Part shown: one piece after another, positions 39,601-47,289 of the stretch
Position numbering within the stretch: position 1 is the stretch's first letter
Layout: each line of letters starts with the position of its first letter
Assembly: GCF_008629675.1 (NCBI RefSeq)
Contig: NZ_VWOX01000004.1
Location: forward strand, 434,001 to 498,000
From: Roseiconus nitratireducens
GTDB lineage: Bacteria > Planctomycetota > Planctomycetia > Pirellulales > Pirellulaceae
Length of the DNA: 64,000 nucleotides
Direction of reading: 5' to 3'
Notes under the pieces: model-generated
What the model was told of the DNA's origin: nothing
Seen by the model: only the letters and a program-made list of their open reading frames with translations
Database searches by the model: none
Program-made: the position numbers and the translations under genes

Positions 39601-41217
39601 GCCGATCCAGATGCCAGTGACGTCCTGGCGGTGGACTCTTTGGCATTGGTGTCCGGCGACGGTTCCGGCATCACCTTGTCGGGCAATTCGCTCAGCATCG
39701 ACCCGTCCCAGTACAACGCTCTGGCGGCCGGCGAGTCGGAAGTCGTGGTCTACAGCTACGACGTCATCGACGGCAACGGCGGATCGGTGTCCCAATCGGC
39801 TACCATCACGATCACCGGCAGCAATGACGCGCCCACGGTCAGCGGCGACCTGACATTCACGTACAACGAAGACCAGCCGCAACAGGTCGTCTCCTTGCTG
39901 GACGGTGCGACCGATCCGGATGGCGACACCCTGACGATCGAGAACGTCCAAATCAATGGTGACGACCGTGGCATCTCCGTTTCCGGATCGGACCTGACGA
40001 TCACGCCGGACGCTTACGGCGACCTGCTTGATGCGGGTGAACAATCCGTCATCACGCTGACCTACGACGTCAGCGATGGAAACGGCGGAACCGTGTCGCA
40101 AACAGCGACCGTGACGATCGAAGGCCGCGACGAAGGTATCCCGACGGTTAGCGGCCCGATCACGGCAACCTTCAACGAAGACGACGCCGATGCCACGATC
40201 GACCTGCTGGAGGGTGCTTCCGACCCGGACAGCGATCCGCTCAGCGTGATCAATGCGACCGTGACCAGCGGCGACGCCCGTGGCGTGACCATCGATGCGG
40301 CGAACAATCGGCTGTTGATCAATCCCTCGGCTTACAACGATTTGAACACCGGCGAAACCGTCGTGGTCGTCGTGTCCTACGAGATCACCGACGTTGTCGA
40401 CGGATCCGTCAGCCAAACGGCGACCATCACGTTCGTCGGTGAAGATGAACCGGCCTTCGTGCCCTCGTCCATCTCCGGCCAACTGTACATCGACGAAGTC
40501 GAGAACATTCAGGAAGTTCTCAAAGGTGCCGATCCGATCCGCAACGGTGTCAAGGATTCCGACGAAGACGGTCTGGGCGGCATCGAGGTTCGACTGTTGC
40601 AGGTCACTGGTGAAGGCGAGTCCGAGCTCGCGACCACACTGACCGACAACGACGGCAATTACGCCTTCGAGAATCTGGAACCGGGAACCTACGTGGTCGA
40701 ATACGTGATTCCGGCTTCGATCCAGTACAACGGCAGCACTCGACAACAGTTCGTCATTGGACCGGAAGGCGGCGAGGATCTGTCCGGTCCGAATCTCAGC
40801 GCCGTCGGCGTGACGGGCAGCTTGCATCGAATTGATCTGTTGGCCAAAACCTACCTGGCCGCCGGGATCGCCGACACCGGCTCGGGTGATGCCCAAAGCG
40901 GTGGAGTTGCCCAGCTGAACGCCGACGGAACCCAAGCGGTCTTCATCGCCGGCGAAGGCTTTGAATCGGTGGAGTATGCGGAAATCGCTCTCAACGACGC
41001 TCGCGATGCAGCGTTGCTGACCATCATGGATGACGGCGTCGTGAAGTCGGTTCAATTGGAAGCCGGACAGTTCGTCGTCAACGGTGACGCGACAGCGGTT
41101 CGATTCTTTGGAACCGTCGATGACTTTGATTGGGTGGAGTCACCCGACTCGCAAATGACCCAGGAATTCGATGATTATCGCAACGCCATCGATCGCATCC
41201 TGGGTGACGAATCTTGA
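36610..41217 (+). CDS. Cadherin-like tandem-repeat surface protein with N-terminal dockerin and SdrD-B-like domain
   Basis: A 1535-residue exported protein. A basic N-terminus leads to QALEQRQLLAG (about 46-56), the shared sorting-type motif. Dockerin-type Ca2+ repeats follow at about 64-127 (DVNQDHQVSPSDALRVINYL, DVNADGKVSPSDALGVINAL), unusually at the N-terminal side. Residues 130-450 form a beta-rich domain of unknown family. Eight tandem repeats of about 100 residues span about 452-1281, most opening with NDAPTV and carrying NEDD, DxDGDTL and YxVTDG or DGNGG motifs. They match cadherin/VCBS-like beta-sandwich repeats that bind Ca2+. An SdrD-B-like domain follows (about 1287-1376, GVKDSDEDGLGGIEVRLLQV, then DNDGNYAFENLEPGTYVVEY), and a unique 150-residue C-terminus. 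Adhesion is the likely role. An intrinsic terminator lies 40 bp downstream. Confidence 0.9.
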   Translation: MKSLRQLLRRPSRSRNAERSPGRRAEKSQSGGASRRSTARRLSTQALEQRQLLAGDLAVAHNYWNSFDVNQDHQVSPSDALRVINYLAANSSEGELGDGDAFAGNKVDVNADGKVSPSDALGVINALGRGEQMTPLVEYFLTARDHNDNPLPVNNGVVEVGVGQENSFFLEVSYNDLRTFGNDIGAFTVVTDLGVSQGGVLRPVLRETQRIIIGEEILTASSGTITIGAEGTSTTYVSDFSNFAASPTTEIANALAEFGYSPSDYELTQFDIGSGDDLGFQIHYTGDDVGNVDLPDPIVTINLDVSVPVTVQEFAPFEADGVTPNGEAVRFNIDTRSRTFNNNEDFYDSLNRGDFDLASGFDELGGVGGVPASGGGIKGLSDDGTFIEPFDAFSFEVFLSQEVASLVVDVNPGESIDALTLYGEDNEVPEDLIVVDEDARVTLSTGAVQNNPPVLGTSPLTATVNEDDASSQVDLLLDATDADGDTLSIADFTVTGGDDSGITVDGSTLTIDPSAYNSLALGGTEVITATYNVTDGIANTSQSLTITVNGANDAPTVGGPVTFTTNEDAAQASVDLLDGAADVDGDTLSISDFTVTGGDDSGITLNGTTLSVDPSAYDSLADGESEVITATYNVTDGTANTAQTATITITGVNDPPTVSQPITTTTDENSGQVIVDLLQVASDIDGDALTATSIVLRAGSGDDSGVTIDAANNRLLIDTNAYDALNTGESVSLIYDYTIEDGNGGSVSQVATINIDGITDEPNENPTVTGPISATFSEDDADASVDLLEGASDPDQGDTLSVNALQLVSGDGSGITQDGNELAVSPDAYNSLAVGESEVVVYQYSIIDGRGGTVSQMATITINGANDAPSVAGPLTTTIGEDDGSTEVDLLGNASDPDDSDSLTVENLALVSGDASGFTVDGNTVTVDPSVYNDLAVSESEQVIYSYDISDGNGGTVSQTATITISGANDAPTVGNAITATVNEDDATTQVNLLTGAADPDASDVLAVDSLALVSGDGSGITLSGNSLSIDPSQYNALAAGESEVVVYSYDVIDGNGGSVSQSATITITGSNDAPTVSGDLTFTYNEDQPQQVVSLLDGATDPDGDTLTIENVQINGDDRGISVSGSDLTITPDAYGDLLDAGEQSVITLTYDVSDGNGGTVSQTATVTIEGRDEGIPTVSGPITATFNEDDADATIDLLEGASDPDSDPLSVINATVTSGDARGVTIDAANNRLLINPSAYNDLNTGETVVVVVSYEITDVVDGSVSQTATITFVGEDEPAFVPSSISGQLYIDEVENIQEVLKGADPIRNGVKDSDEDGLGGIEVRLLQVTGEGESELATTLTDNDGNYAFENLEPGTYVVEYVIPASIQYNGSTRQQFVIGPEGGEDLSGPNLSAVGVTGSLHRIDLLAKTYLAAGIADTGSGDAQSGGVAQLNADGTQAVFIAGEGFESVEYAEIALNDARDAALLTIMDDGVVKSVQLEAGQFVVNGDATAVRFFGTVDDFDWVESPDSQMTQEFDDYRNAIDRILGDES

Positions 41218-41256
41218 TCCGTCTGATTTCGTCGTAGGGCGTGACGTGCACTGCAG

Positions 41257-41287
41257 CCGCCGGCGGTCTTCCGTCGGCGGTTTTTTT
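41257..41287 (+). terminator. Rho-independent terminator after the cadherin-like gene
   Basis: CCGCCGGCGG (41257-41266), loop TCTT, CCGTCGGCGG (41271-41280), then seven T residues (41281-41287). The 10-bp stem has one wobble pair and is followed directly by the T-run, a classic intrinsic terminator. Confidence 0.85.
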
Positions 41288-41362
41288 GCGCCGCTTCGCA
41301 ACCATCCACTGGGCTGTTACGTTTCGACGCATCCCGCCCCACAACGCGTTTGATCGGCCTTC

Positions 41363-41785
41363 ATGCACACGATTCGTCTGCGTCGCCCTTGGACACGCAT
41401 CGCACATCGGTTTCCGGCCAGCGAACCGGTCATCGATCACAAGGTCGACGTCCCCGATTCCGACGGCGTCCCCCGGGCCAGTGACGTCACCTACCAACGC
41501 CGATTCAATCGACCAACCGGCTTGGCCCCTGACGACCGAGTCCTATTACGAATCGAAGCTTGGAAGGCTGCAACCATTCGGGTCATTCTGAACGATGCAC
41601 CGCTATTCACCCGCGACGTGTCACACACGGCAGACTCGGTGGACGCCGGCGTGACTCTGGACATCTCGAACACCATGCAATCATCCAACAGCTTGGCAAT
41701 TGAGCTGGGGGGGACAGACGTGGGGCCGCCGGCACTGATCGGCGCGGTATCACTGCAAATCGACTCACCGGCCTCACACAGTTGA
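41363..41785 (+). CDS. Hypothetical 140-aa protein, probably beta-rich
   Basis: A 140-residue protein without signal peptide or TM helix. The sequence alternates short hydrophobic strands (RVLLRIEAW, TIRVILNDAPLF, GVTLDISN, SLAIELGG, LIGAVSLQI), which suggests a small beta-sandwich resembling a carbohydrate-binding jelly roll. The family is not recognised. It lies between a terminator and the VWA gene, and competing frames on the minus strand are less plausible in composition. Confidence 0.55.
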   Translation: MHTIRLRRPWTRIAHRFPASEPVIDHKVDVPDSDGVPRASDVTYQRRFNRPTGLAPDDRVLLRIEAWKAATIRVILNDAPLFTRDVSHTADSVDAGVTLDISNTMQSSNSLAIELGGTDVGPPALIGAVSLQIDSPASHS

Positions 41786-42020
41786 CCTCCTCCAGCTGAC
41801 CCCCTTTCAGGTGATGATTCACGTTGGGTTTGGGGGGCGGCGCGAACCGTAACGACTGCCACCAGTCGGCCGCGGTCCGGCCGTTTTCCATGTGCCGGGA
41901 AGCGGCTTGATCCAACTTGCGCGCCAGGGCATTTGCCACTTGGGTAGTCGCGGCGGTACGATGAACCGTCGAGCCGCGTCAGGCTCGAAAGTTTGATCGC
42001 ACCACGGCCGGAGATCACAG

Positions 42021-43448
42021 ATGCGTTCGTCACGGGTTACTCCGAATCGAACCGGCAAGCACCGCGTTGGAATGATGCGCATCAGCCTTCTAATCGCGTG
42101 TTCGGTTGCCCTCGCATGCACATTCGCCATCGCGTGCACAAGCGCCTTCGCCGTGGACCGTGCAACCGCGCGGTTCAAGCGAGTATTGCTGGGTCGACAC
42201 GACGTCGCCCGCGTGGCGGCCATGCGGTCGATCCCGCCGGACTTTCAAAGCCGGCTGTCCGCACTTCCGATTGTCACCGAATGTCTGGAAGACTTGGTCG
42301 ATGATCCCGTGCTGCGGCGTGCCCAGGAGCGTGGGTTGACGGATCTTCCGGACGGTATCGCAGCGATGATCGACTTCGTCGGCACCATCGATCGGCCAGA
42401 GGCGACCGAATCTCTGGTCGCCCTGCTTGACTGCGGTCACCTTTCTTGGGCATTGGCCTCGACCGCCACGCTGGGCAAACATCAGCACCACGCTGCCGTC
42501 GAACCGCTGGCGTCGATGACCGATTCGGATTTCTTCCGCGACAACTATGGCTACCGGTACACGTTGGCAAGGTCTCTGAAAGACATGGAGCATCCCGGTG
42601 CCTGGGAAGCGTTGGCAAAGCTTTACGATCAGGTCGGCGGTCAATTGGCTCACCGACTTCGCCAGGAATTCAGCGACGTGACCGTCGATCAGTTCCTAGG
42701 TGACCAGCAGCGGTTTCAACAGTGGCGAGGTTTGGTGGGCCTGTCGCCGGCGAAAGAGGTTGTGCAGGCGGCAGCCCTGACGAATGCTCCAGATAACAAG
42801 GCTGCAGACAACGAGGCTCCCGACCAGGCCAATCCTTCCCGGCTGACGGGCGAAATGAAGTTGCAACCGTCGGTTGACGCCGCTTCCTACCTGAAGGAAG
42901 AAAGGCATCTGGGACGATCAAAGTACTACGGCATCGACATTTACGCCCAGCGGATGCTGTTCATCATCGATCGCAGCGGCAGCATGAACACGCAGGTCGG
43001 ATCGCGTACACGGCTGCAGCGAGCCAAACGCGAATTGATCACCGCGTTGGACGGCCTGGACGAGGCCTGCGAATTTGGAATCCTGGTCTTTGATCGCAAT
43101 GTGCGCGCCTGGCGGGAAGAACTGGTGCCCGCCACCGAATCAAATAAGCGAGAAGCAATCCAGTTCGTGCAGTACCTCTCCGCGGGCAGCAGCACCAACA
43201 CGCATGCCGCCCTCTGCCGTGGGCTGAATTTTGACGCGCAGATGGAAGCCATTTTTCTGTTGACCGATGGCAAGCCGACCTACGGACAACTTGTCCAGCC
43301 AGCTGCGATCCTGACGGACGTGCTGCGGCGAAATGAATCTCGGCACGTCACGGTGAATACGATCGCCATCGCGGTGGAACCGCTGATGCAAGGTTTTCTG
43401 CGAAACCTGGCCGAACCGAGCGGCGGGGAGTTTCGGGTGGTGAACTGA
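42021..43448 (+). CDS. Exported von Willebrand factor A (VWA) domain protein
   Basis: A 475-residue protein. The ATG at 42021 has a GGAG Shine-Dalgarno 7 nt upstream; an ATGATG at 42072 also fits. The signal peptide is ISLLIACSVALACTFAIA, with cleavage near SAFAVD. Residues 50-215 are helical, with features of HEAT-like repeats (RATARFKRVLLGRHDVARVA, TESLVALLDCGHLSWALAST). The VWA domain spans about 305-475 with a complete MIDAS metal site: DRSGSMN (Asp317, Ser319, Ser321), a Thr in SSTNTHAAL and an Asp in LLTDGKPT. It probably mediates metal-dependent protein contacts in the periplasm or at the surface. The radical-SAM gene begins 32 bp downstream, but a functional link is not obvious. Confidence 0.88.
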   Translation: MRSSRVTPNRTGKHRVGMMRISLLIACSVALACTFAIACTSAFAVDRATARFKRVLLGRHDVARVAAMRSIPPDFQSRLSALPIVTECLEDLVDDPVLRRAQERGLTDLPDGIAAMIDFVGTIDRPEATESLVALLDCGHLSWALASTATLGKHQHHAAVEPLASMTDSDFFRDNYGYRYTLARSLKDMEHPGAWEALAKLYDQVGGQLAHRLRQEFSDVTVDQFLGDQQRFQQWRGLVGLSPAKEVVQAAALTNAPDNKAADNEAPDQANPSRLTGEMKLQPSVDAASYLKEERHLGRSKYYGIDIYAQRMLFIIDRSGSMNTQVGSRTRLQRAKRELITALDGLDEACEFGILVFDRNVRAWREELVPATESNKREAIQFVQYLSAGSSTNTHAALCRGLNFDAQMEAIFLLTDGKPTYGQLVQPAAILTDVLRRNESRHVTVNTIAIAVEPLMQGFLRNLAEPSGGEFRVVN

Positions 43449-43480
43449 TCGCGTCTCTTGCGGTTCACTCAGGCATTCAC

Positions 43481-44773
43481 TTGCTTTTAACTCTCAGCGG
43501 AGCACCGATTCGGGTGACGACATCAGGGATCGAACACAAATTGACGATTTTGGCCGATGCGGCCAAGTACGATGCATCTTGCGCCAGCAGCGGATCCCGT
43601 CGGGCGAACCGGGAGGGCTTGGGCAGCACCGAAGGGATGGGTATCTGTCACAGCTACACCCCCGACGGACGCTGTGTCTCTTTGTTGAAGCTGCTGCTAA
43701 CCAACGTCTGCATTTACGATTGCCAGTACTGCGTCAACCGTGTCAGCAGCGACACGCCTCGGGCACGATTCACGGTCGAAGAGGTCGTGAAGCTGACGAT
43801 GGATTTCTATCGACGGAATTACATCGAAGGGCTGTTTTTGAGCAGCGGAATCGTTCGTGATTCCGACTACACCATGGGGCTGCTCGTCCAGGTCGCCAAG
43901 ACGCTTCGAACGCGTGAGAACTTTTGCGGTTACATCCACCTGAAAACCATCCCCGGTGCCGGCGACGACTTGATTGACGAAGCGGGTTTGTATGCCGATC
44001 GGTTGAGCGTGAACATCGAGCTGCCGACGGTGCAGGACTTGCGCAGCCTGGCACCCGAGAAGAAACGCCCGGAAATCGAAGGCGTGATGGGGTCGATCCG
44101 GATCAAACGTGACGAAATCGCCACGGACCGACGCAACGGAATGCGGGTCCCCAAGTTCGCCCCCGCCGGACAAAGCACGCAGATGATCGTCGGCGCCACC
44201 GACACCAGTGACCGTGAGATTCTGACCACCAGCTCGCAGCTTTATGGTCAGCACCACTTGCGGCGCGTCTACTACAGCGCCTACAGCCCGATCCCGCATG
44301 CCGATTCGCGACTTCCCGGGATCCGCCCGCCCTTGATCCGGGAACATCGACTCTATCAAGCCGATTGGCTGATCCGATTCTACGGTTTTGCCGCCGACGA
44401 ACTGACCACGGCGGACTCGGCCAATCTGGATTTGGAAATCGACCCCAAACTGGCGTGGGCGATGCAGCACCGCGGCCAGTTCCCCGTGGACATCAATCGG
44501 GCTCCGCGCGAGTTGCTGTTGCGGGTACCGGGCATCGGTCAAAAAAGCGTGAACCGCATTCTCCAAACGCGCCGTCATCATGCGATCCGGGATCAGGACT
44601 TGAGCCGGATCGGAATCGTTCGCAAACGGGCGAGGTCCTTCATCATCACGGCGGATCGTCATCCGGGACCGTTGTCGCTTGACGCCGAATCCTTGCGTGC
44701 CAGGCTGCAACCGAAGCATCGTCAGCTGATGCTGTTCGATGCGTTACACGGCGCCACCAGCGGCGAAGTCTAG
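43481..44773 (+). CDS. Putative DNA-repair/modification radical SAM protein with HhH motif
   Basis: A radical-SAM protein of 420-430 residues of the COG4277 type that occurs next to UDG-family genes. The cluster motif NVCIYDCQYC is CX3CX2C (Cys77, Cys81, Cys84 from the TTG start) and holds the [4Fe-4S] cluster that cleaves S-adenosylmethionine. The N-terminal block KLTILADAAKYDASCASSGS is typical of the family. The C-terminus has a DNA-binding helix-hairpin-helix (LLRVPGIGQKSVNRILQTRR). The start is uncertain: TTG at 43481 or GTG at 43514 with GGAG upstream; the latter gives the usual length. It ends 4 bp before the UdgX-type gene, so the two are co-expressed and probably work in one DNA-repair process. 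Confidence 0.9.
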   Translation: MLLTLSGAPIRVTTSGIEHKLTILADAAKYDASCASSGSRRANREGLGSTEGMGICHSYTPDGRCVSLLKLLLTNVCIYDCQYCVNRVSSDTPRARFTVEEVVKLTMDFYRRNYIEGLFLSSGIVRDSDYTMGLLVQVAKTLRTRENFCGYIHLKTIPGAGDDLIDEAGLYADRLSVNIELPTVQDLRSLAPEKKRPEIEGVMGSIRIKRDEIATDRRNGMRVPKFAPAGQSTQMIVGATDTSDREILTTSSQLYGQHHLRRVYYSAYSPIPHADSRLPGIRPPLIREHRLYQADWLIRFYGFAADELTTADSANLDLEIDPKLAWAMQHRGQFPVDINRAPRELLLRVPGIGQKSVNRILQTRRHHAIRDQDLSRIGIVRKRARSFIITADRHPGPLSLDAESLRARLQPKHRQLMLFDALHGATSGEV

Positions 44774-44777
44774 CGTC

Positions 44778-46199
44778 ATGTTGCACCATGTCGCCGCGGA
44801 ACACTTCGATGACTGGCGGTCAACCGCTCGTCACTTGGTGCAATCCGACGTGCCGCCCGATCGGATTCGCTGGGTCGATCAACGTGCGGAGCATTCCAGC
44901 GGTCAGGGAGATTTATTCCAGGCCGATCTCTCTGCCGCATTGCCACCGCCGACCAACGCCGGCGAGTTTCGGGTATCGGCGAAATTTCTGTCGGCTGCCG
45001 AAACGGTTTCTCATCATCGCGATCCCCAGCGATGGGAACTGCTTTACCAAACGCTGTGGCGAATCGTTCACGGCCAACGGCATCTGATGGAAGTCGCCAG
45101 CGATAAAGACGTTTTTCGCATCGTCCAGATGGAAAAGGCTGTCCGTCGCGACGCCCACAAGATGAAAGCGTTTGTCCGATTTCGGAGGATGGAAGACGAA
45201 AGCGGCGAGCATTACATCGCCTGGCATCGCCCCGACCACTACCCGCTACGCATCGTCGGCGATTTCTTCGCACGGCGTTTCAACGTCATGCGGTGGACTA
45301 TCATGACACCGGACGAATCGGCAAGCTGGGATGGTGATTGCTTGACCTATGCAGCCGGCATGCCCCGCGAAGCAGCCCCCTCGTTTGACGAACTTGAATC
45401 TCTGTGGAAGACCTATTACGCAAACATTTTCAATCCGGCCCGAATCAAGCTGAATGCGATGCGGGCGGAAATGCCGAAAAAGCACTGGCCCACGCTGCCC
45501 GAAACGGAAATGATCACGGAAATGCTCCAACAAGCTCCGGAGCGGACGCGGCAGATGATTCAGACCACCGCTGCCGTCTCAACAGCGCAGCCCTTCGTCC
45601 CCAACACCGACGACCTGCGGGAACTGGCCGCCGCATCGCGGCAATGCCGCGGCTGTGACCTTTGCCAACAGGCAACTCAGACCGTGTTCGGTGCCGGTCC
45701 CACGGACGCTCAAACGGTGTTCGTCGGAGAGCAACCGGGCGACCAAGAAGATTTGCGTGGGACGCCATTCGTCGGCCCGGCCGGCCAAGTCCTTGATCAG
45801 GTGCTGCAGGAACTGGGGATCCGCCGAGACACAATCTACCTGACCAACGCGGTCAAGCATTTCAAGTTCACGCGATCTGCCAAACGCCGGCTGCACCAAA
45901 AGCCCTCGGCGCGACAAGTCGCAGCCTGTCGCCCGTGGCTGGAAGCGGAACTGTCGGCGATCGGTCCACAACATTTGATTTGTCTGGGCGCGACGGCCGC
46001 GCGGGTGGTGCTGGGACCGAACTTTCGCTTGACCGAGCAACGTGGAGTCGCCGTTGCGACGGAATACGCCCCTTGGACATTGGCCACATTGCACCCGTCC
46101 GCAATCTTGCGAGCTCCTGCCAAACAATCACAGGTGCTGATGGAACAGTTCCGCAGCGATCTGGCACTGTGGGCATCGCAGATCGAACCGTCCTCGTGA
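44778..46199 (+). CDS. udgX: DUF4130-UdgX fusion: uracil-DNA-binding glycosylase
   Basis: A 473-residue protein. Residues 1-255 match the DUF4130 region linked to radical-SAM partners (TLWRIVHGQRHLMEVASDKD, HYIAWHRPDHYPLRIVGDFF). Residues about 270-473 are a uracil-DNA glycosylase of the UdgX type: Fe-S cysteines CRGCDLC (290, 293, 296), motif 1 GEQPGDQEDL (317-326), PFVGPAGQVLDQ, and the UdgX hallmark loop FKFTRSAKRRLHQKP. His373 in this loop corresponds to the His that in mycobacterial UdgX forms a covalent link to the abasic sugar after uracil excision. The final motif is LHPSAILR. The ATG at 44778 follows the radical-SAM stop by 4 bp. A covalent uracil-DNA trapping activity is inferred from the retained His. 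Confidence 0.92.
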   Translation: MLHHVAAEHFDDWRSTARHLVQSDVPPDRIRWVDQRAEHSSGQGDLFQADLSAALPPPTNAGEFRVSAKFLSAAETVSHHRDPQRWELLYQTLWRIVHGQRHLMEVASDKDVFRIVQMEKAVRRDAHKMKAFVRFRRMEDESGEHYIAWHRPDHYPLRIVGDFFARRFNVMRWTIMTPDESASWDGDCLTYAAGMPREAAPSFDELESLWKTYYANIFNPARIKLNAMRAEMPKKHWPTLPETEMITEMLQQAPERTRQMIQTTAAVSTAQPFVPNTDDLRELAAASRQCRGCDLCQQATQTVFGAGPTDAQTVFVGEQPGDQEDLRGTPFVGPAGQVLDQVLQELGIRRDTIYLTNAVKHFKFTRSAKRRLHQKPSARQVAACRPWLEAELSAIGPQHLICLGATAARVVLGPNFRLTEQRGVAVATEYAPWTLATLHPSAILRAPAKQSQVLMEQFRSDLALWASQIEPSS

Positions 46200-46222
46200 T
46201 CACGTTCGAGGGACTTGTCAGG

Positions 46223-47275
46223 TCACGGGTCTCGCTGGACGGCGTTTCCTTCCAGCGTGGCGGATGGTTGGCCGAGACCCTCACCGCGCAGTTCGGCGGT
46301 GTGAAGTTTTTCGCGTTGGTGCAGGTGCCAGAATTTCAGCAACATCCACAGCGTGAAAAAGGTTCCGATAAAGACCATGGCCGCAATGAACAAGGGTCGC
46401 ACGTAGTTCATTGACACGTGCGCGATCGCTTCACCACCAGCCGAAAGGGTTCGGCCGGCCAATCCAGACTTGCTAACCACGATCGGGTTGCCGTCGGCAT
46501 CGAAGACCACCTCGTCCCCTCCAAGAATCCGATCGGGTTCGGCCAGGATCACGGTCGTCGTGGCGACGGTGAACAGAGTCTTGCCGGGGTTGTCGGCCGC
46601 AAAGCGTCCCATGAATGCCACGACCCGCTCGGTGTCATTCCGCAGCATCGCCAGCACACCATTCCGCTGCGTTGCCGGCAGCGCGGCCAGATCATCGGCG
46701 TGTCGGGCGACCATCACGGCTTGATCGGTCGAAAGTGAGCCGGCCAGTTCCGCGCCGTCATCGCCGAGCGCGCGAACCAGGATGCCGCCGATCCCGGGAT
46801 GCGCCAGTTCGCTGCGCAGGGCTTTGACGCCATGGCGGCCAACGGTTTCGGCCAGCTCCCTGCCCGCCGAACCGGCCGACAATCGCGCCAGGGCGGCGCG
46901 GACTTGGGATTCGGGCAATTCGTCCAGGGCGGCCAGGACGGGACCGACGGCGGGCACATTGTCCAAGGCGGCAAGCGCCTCCGGACCATATTTGGCGGCC
47001 AATCGAGAAACCTGTTCGGCGGCCTCTTCCCCGCCCTGCTTGACCGCCTGCCGGCTGACGCGTTCGGCAATCTCGCGGCCGCCCCGCTTGGCCAGATACT
47101 CGCTCGCCTCCTCACTCCCCTCTTTGCCGAAATACTTGACGATCGCCTTGGCGATTGCGGTGCCAGACAGCAGAGGCGCTGGACCGGCGGAGGCTCGCGT
47201 CACCCAAGTCGAAGGGACACCCAGCATTGGCAACAGGATCACGGCGGTGAACAACAAGCTTCGCAAAGCGGTCAT
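46223..47275 (-). CDS. Exported two-TM protein, third gene of an unknown membrane operon
   Basis: A 350-residue protein. The ATG at 47275 opens a signal peptide or first TM helix (MTALRSLLFTAVILLPMLGV). Residues 35-215 are Ala/Leu/Glu/Gly-rich helices with a repeating feel (EEASEYLAKRGGREIAERV, AVKQGGEEAAEQVSRLAAKY), perhaps a helical-repeat domain. A C-terminal TM helix (LFIAAMVFIGTFFTLWMLLK, about 300-325) and a short His-rich tail follow. It starts 14 bp after the stop of the 375-residue gene, so the three genes form one operon. No family was recognised. Confidence 0.78.
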   Translation of the reverse strand: MTALRSLLFTAVILLPMLGVPSTWVTRASAGPAPLLSGTAIAKAIVKYFGKEGSEEASEYLAKRGGREIAERVSRQAVKQGGEEAAEQVSRLAAKYGPEALAALDNVPAVGPVLAALDELPESQVRAALARLSAGSAGRELAETVGRHGVKALRSELAHPGIGGILVRALGDDGAELAGSLSTDQAVMVARHADDLAALPATQRNGVLAMLRNDTERVVAFMGRFAADNPGKTLFTVATTTVILAEPDRILGGDEVVFDADGNPIVVSKSGLAGRTLSAGGEAIAHVSMNYVRPLFIAAMVFIGTFFTLWMLLKFWHLHQREKLHTAELRGEGLGQPSATLEGNAVQRDP

Positions 47276-47289
47276 CGGGAACGGGTGAA

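Noticed and set aside
38803..41055. 750-residue minus-strand frame opposite the cadherin-like repeats
   Set aside because: Its repeats are the antisense of the sense-strand repeats, with no domain motifs of its own.
41491..42033. 180-residue minus-strand frame at the small beta-rich gene
   Set aside because: Composition typical of a shadow. The plus-strand 140-residue frame looks more protein-like, though evidence is limited.
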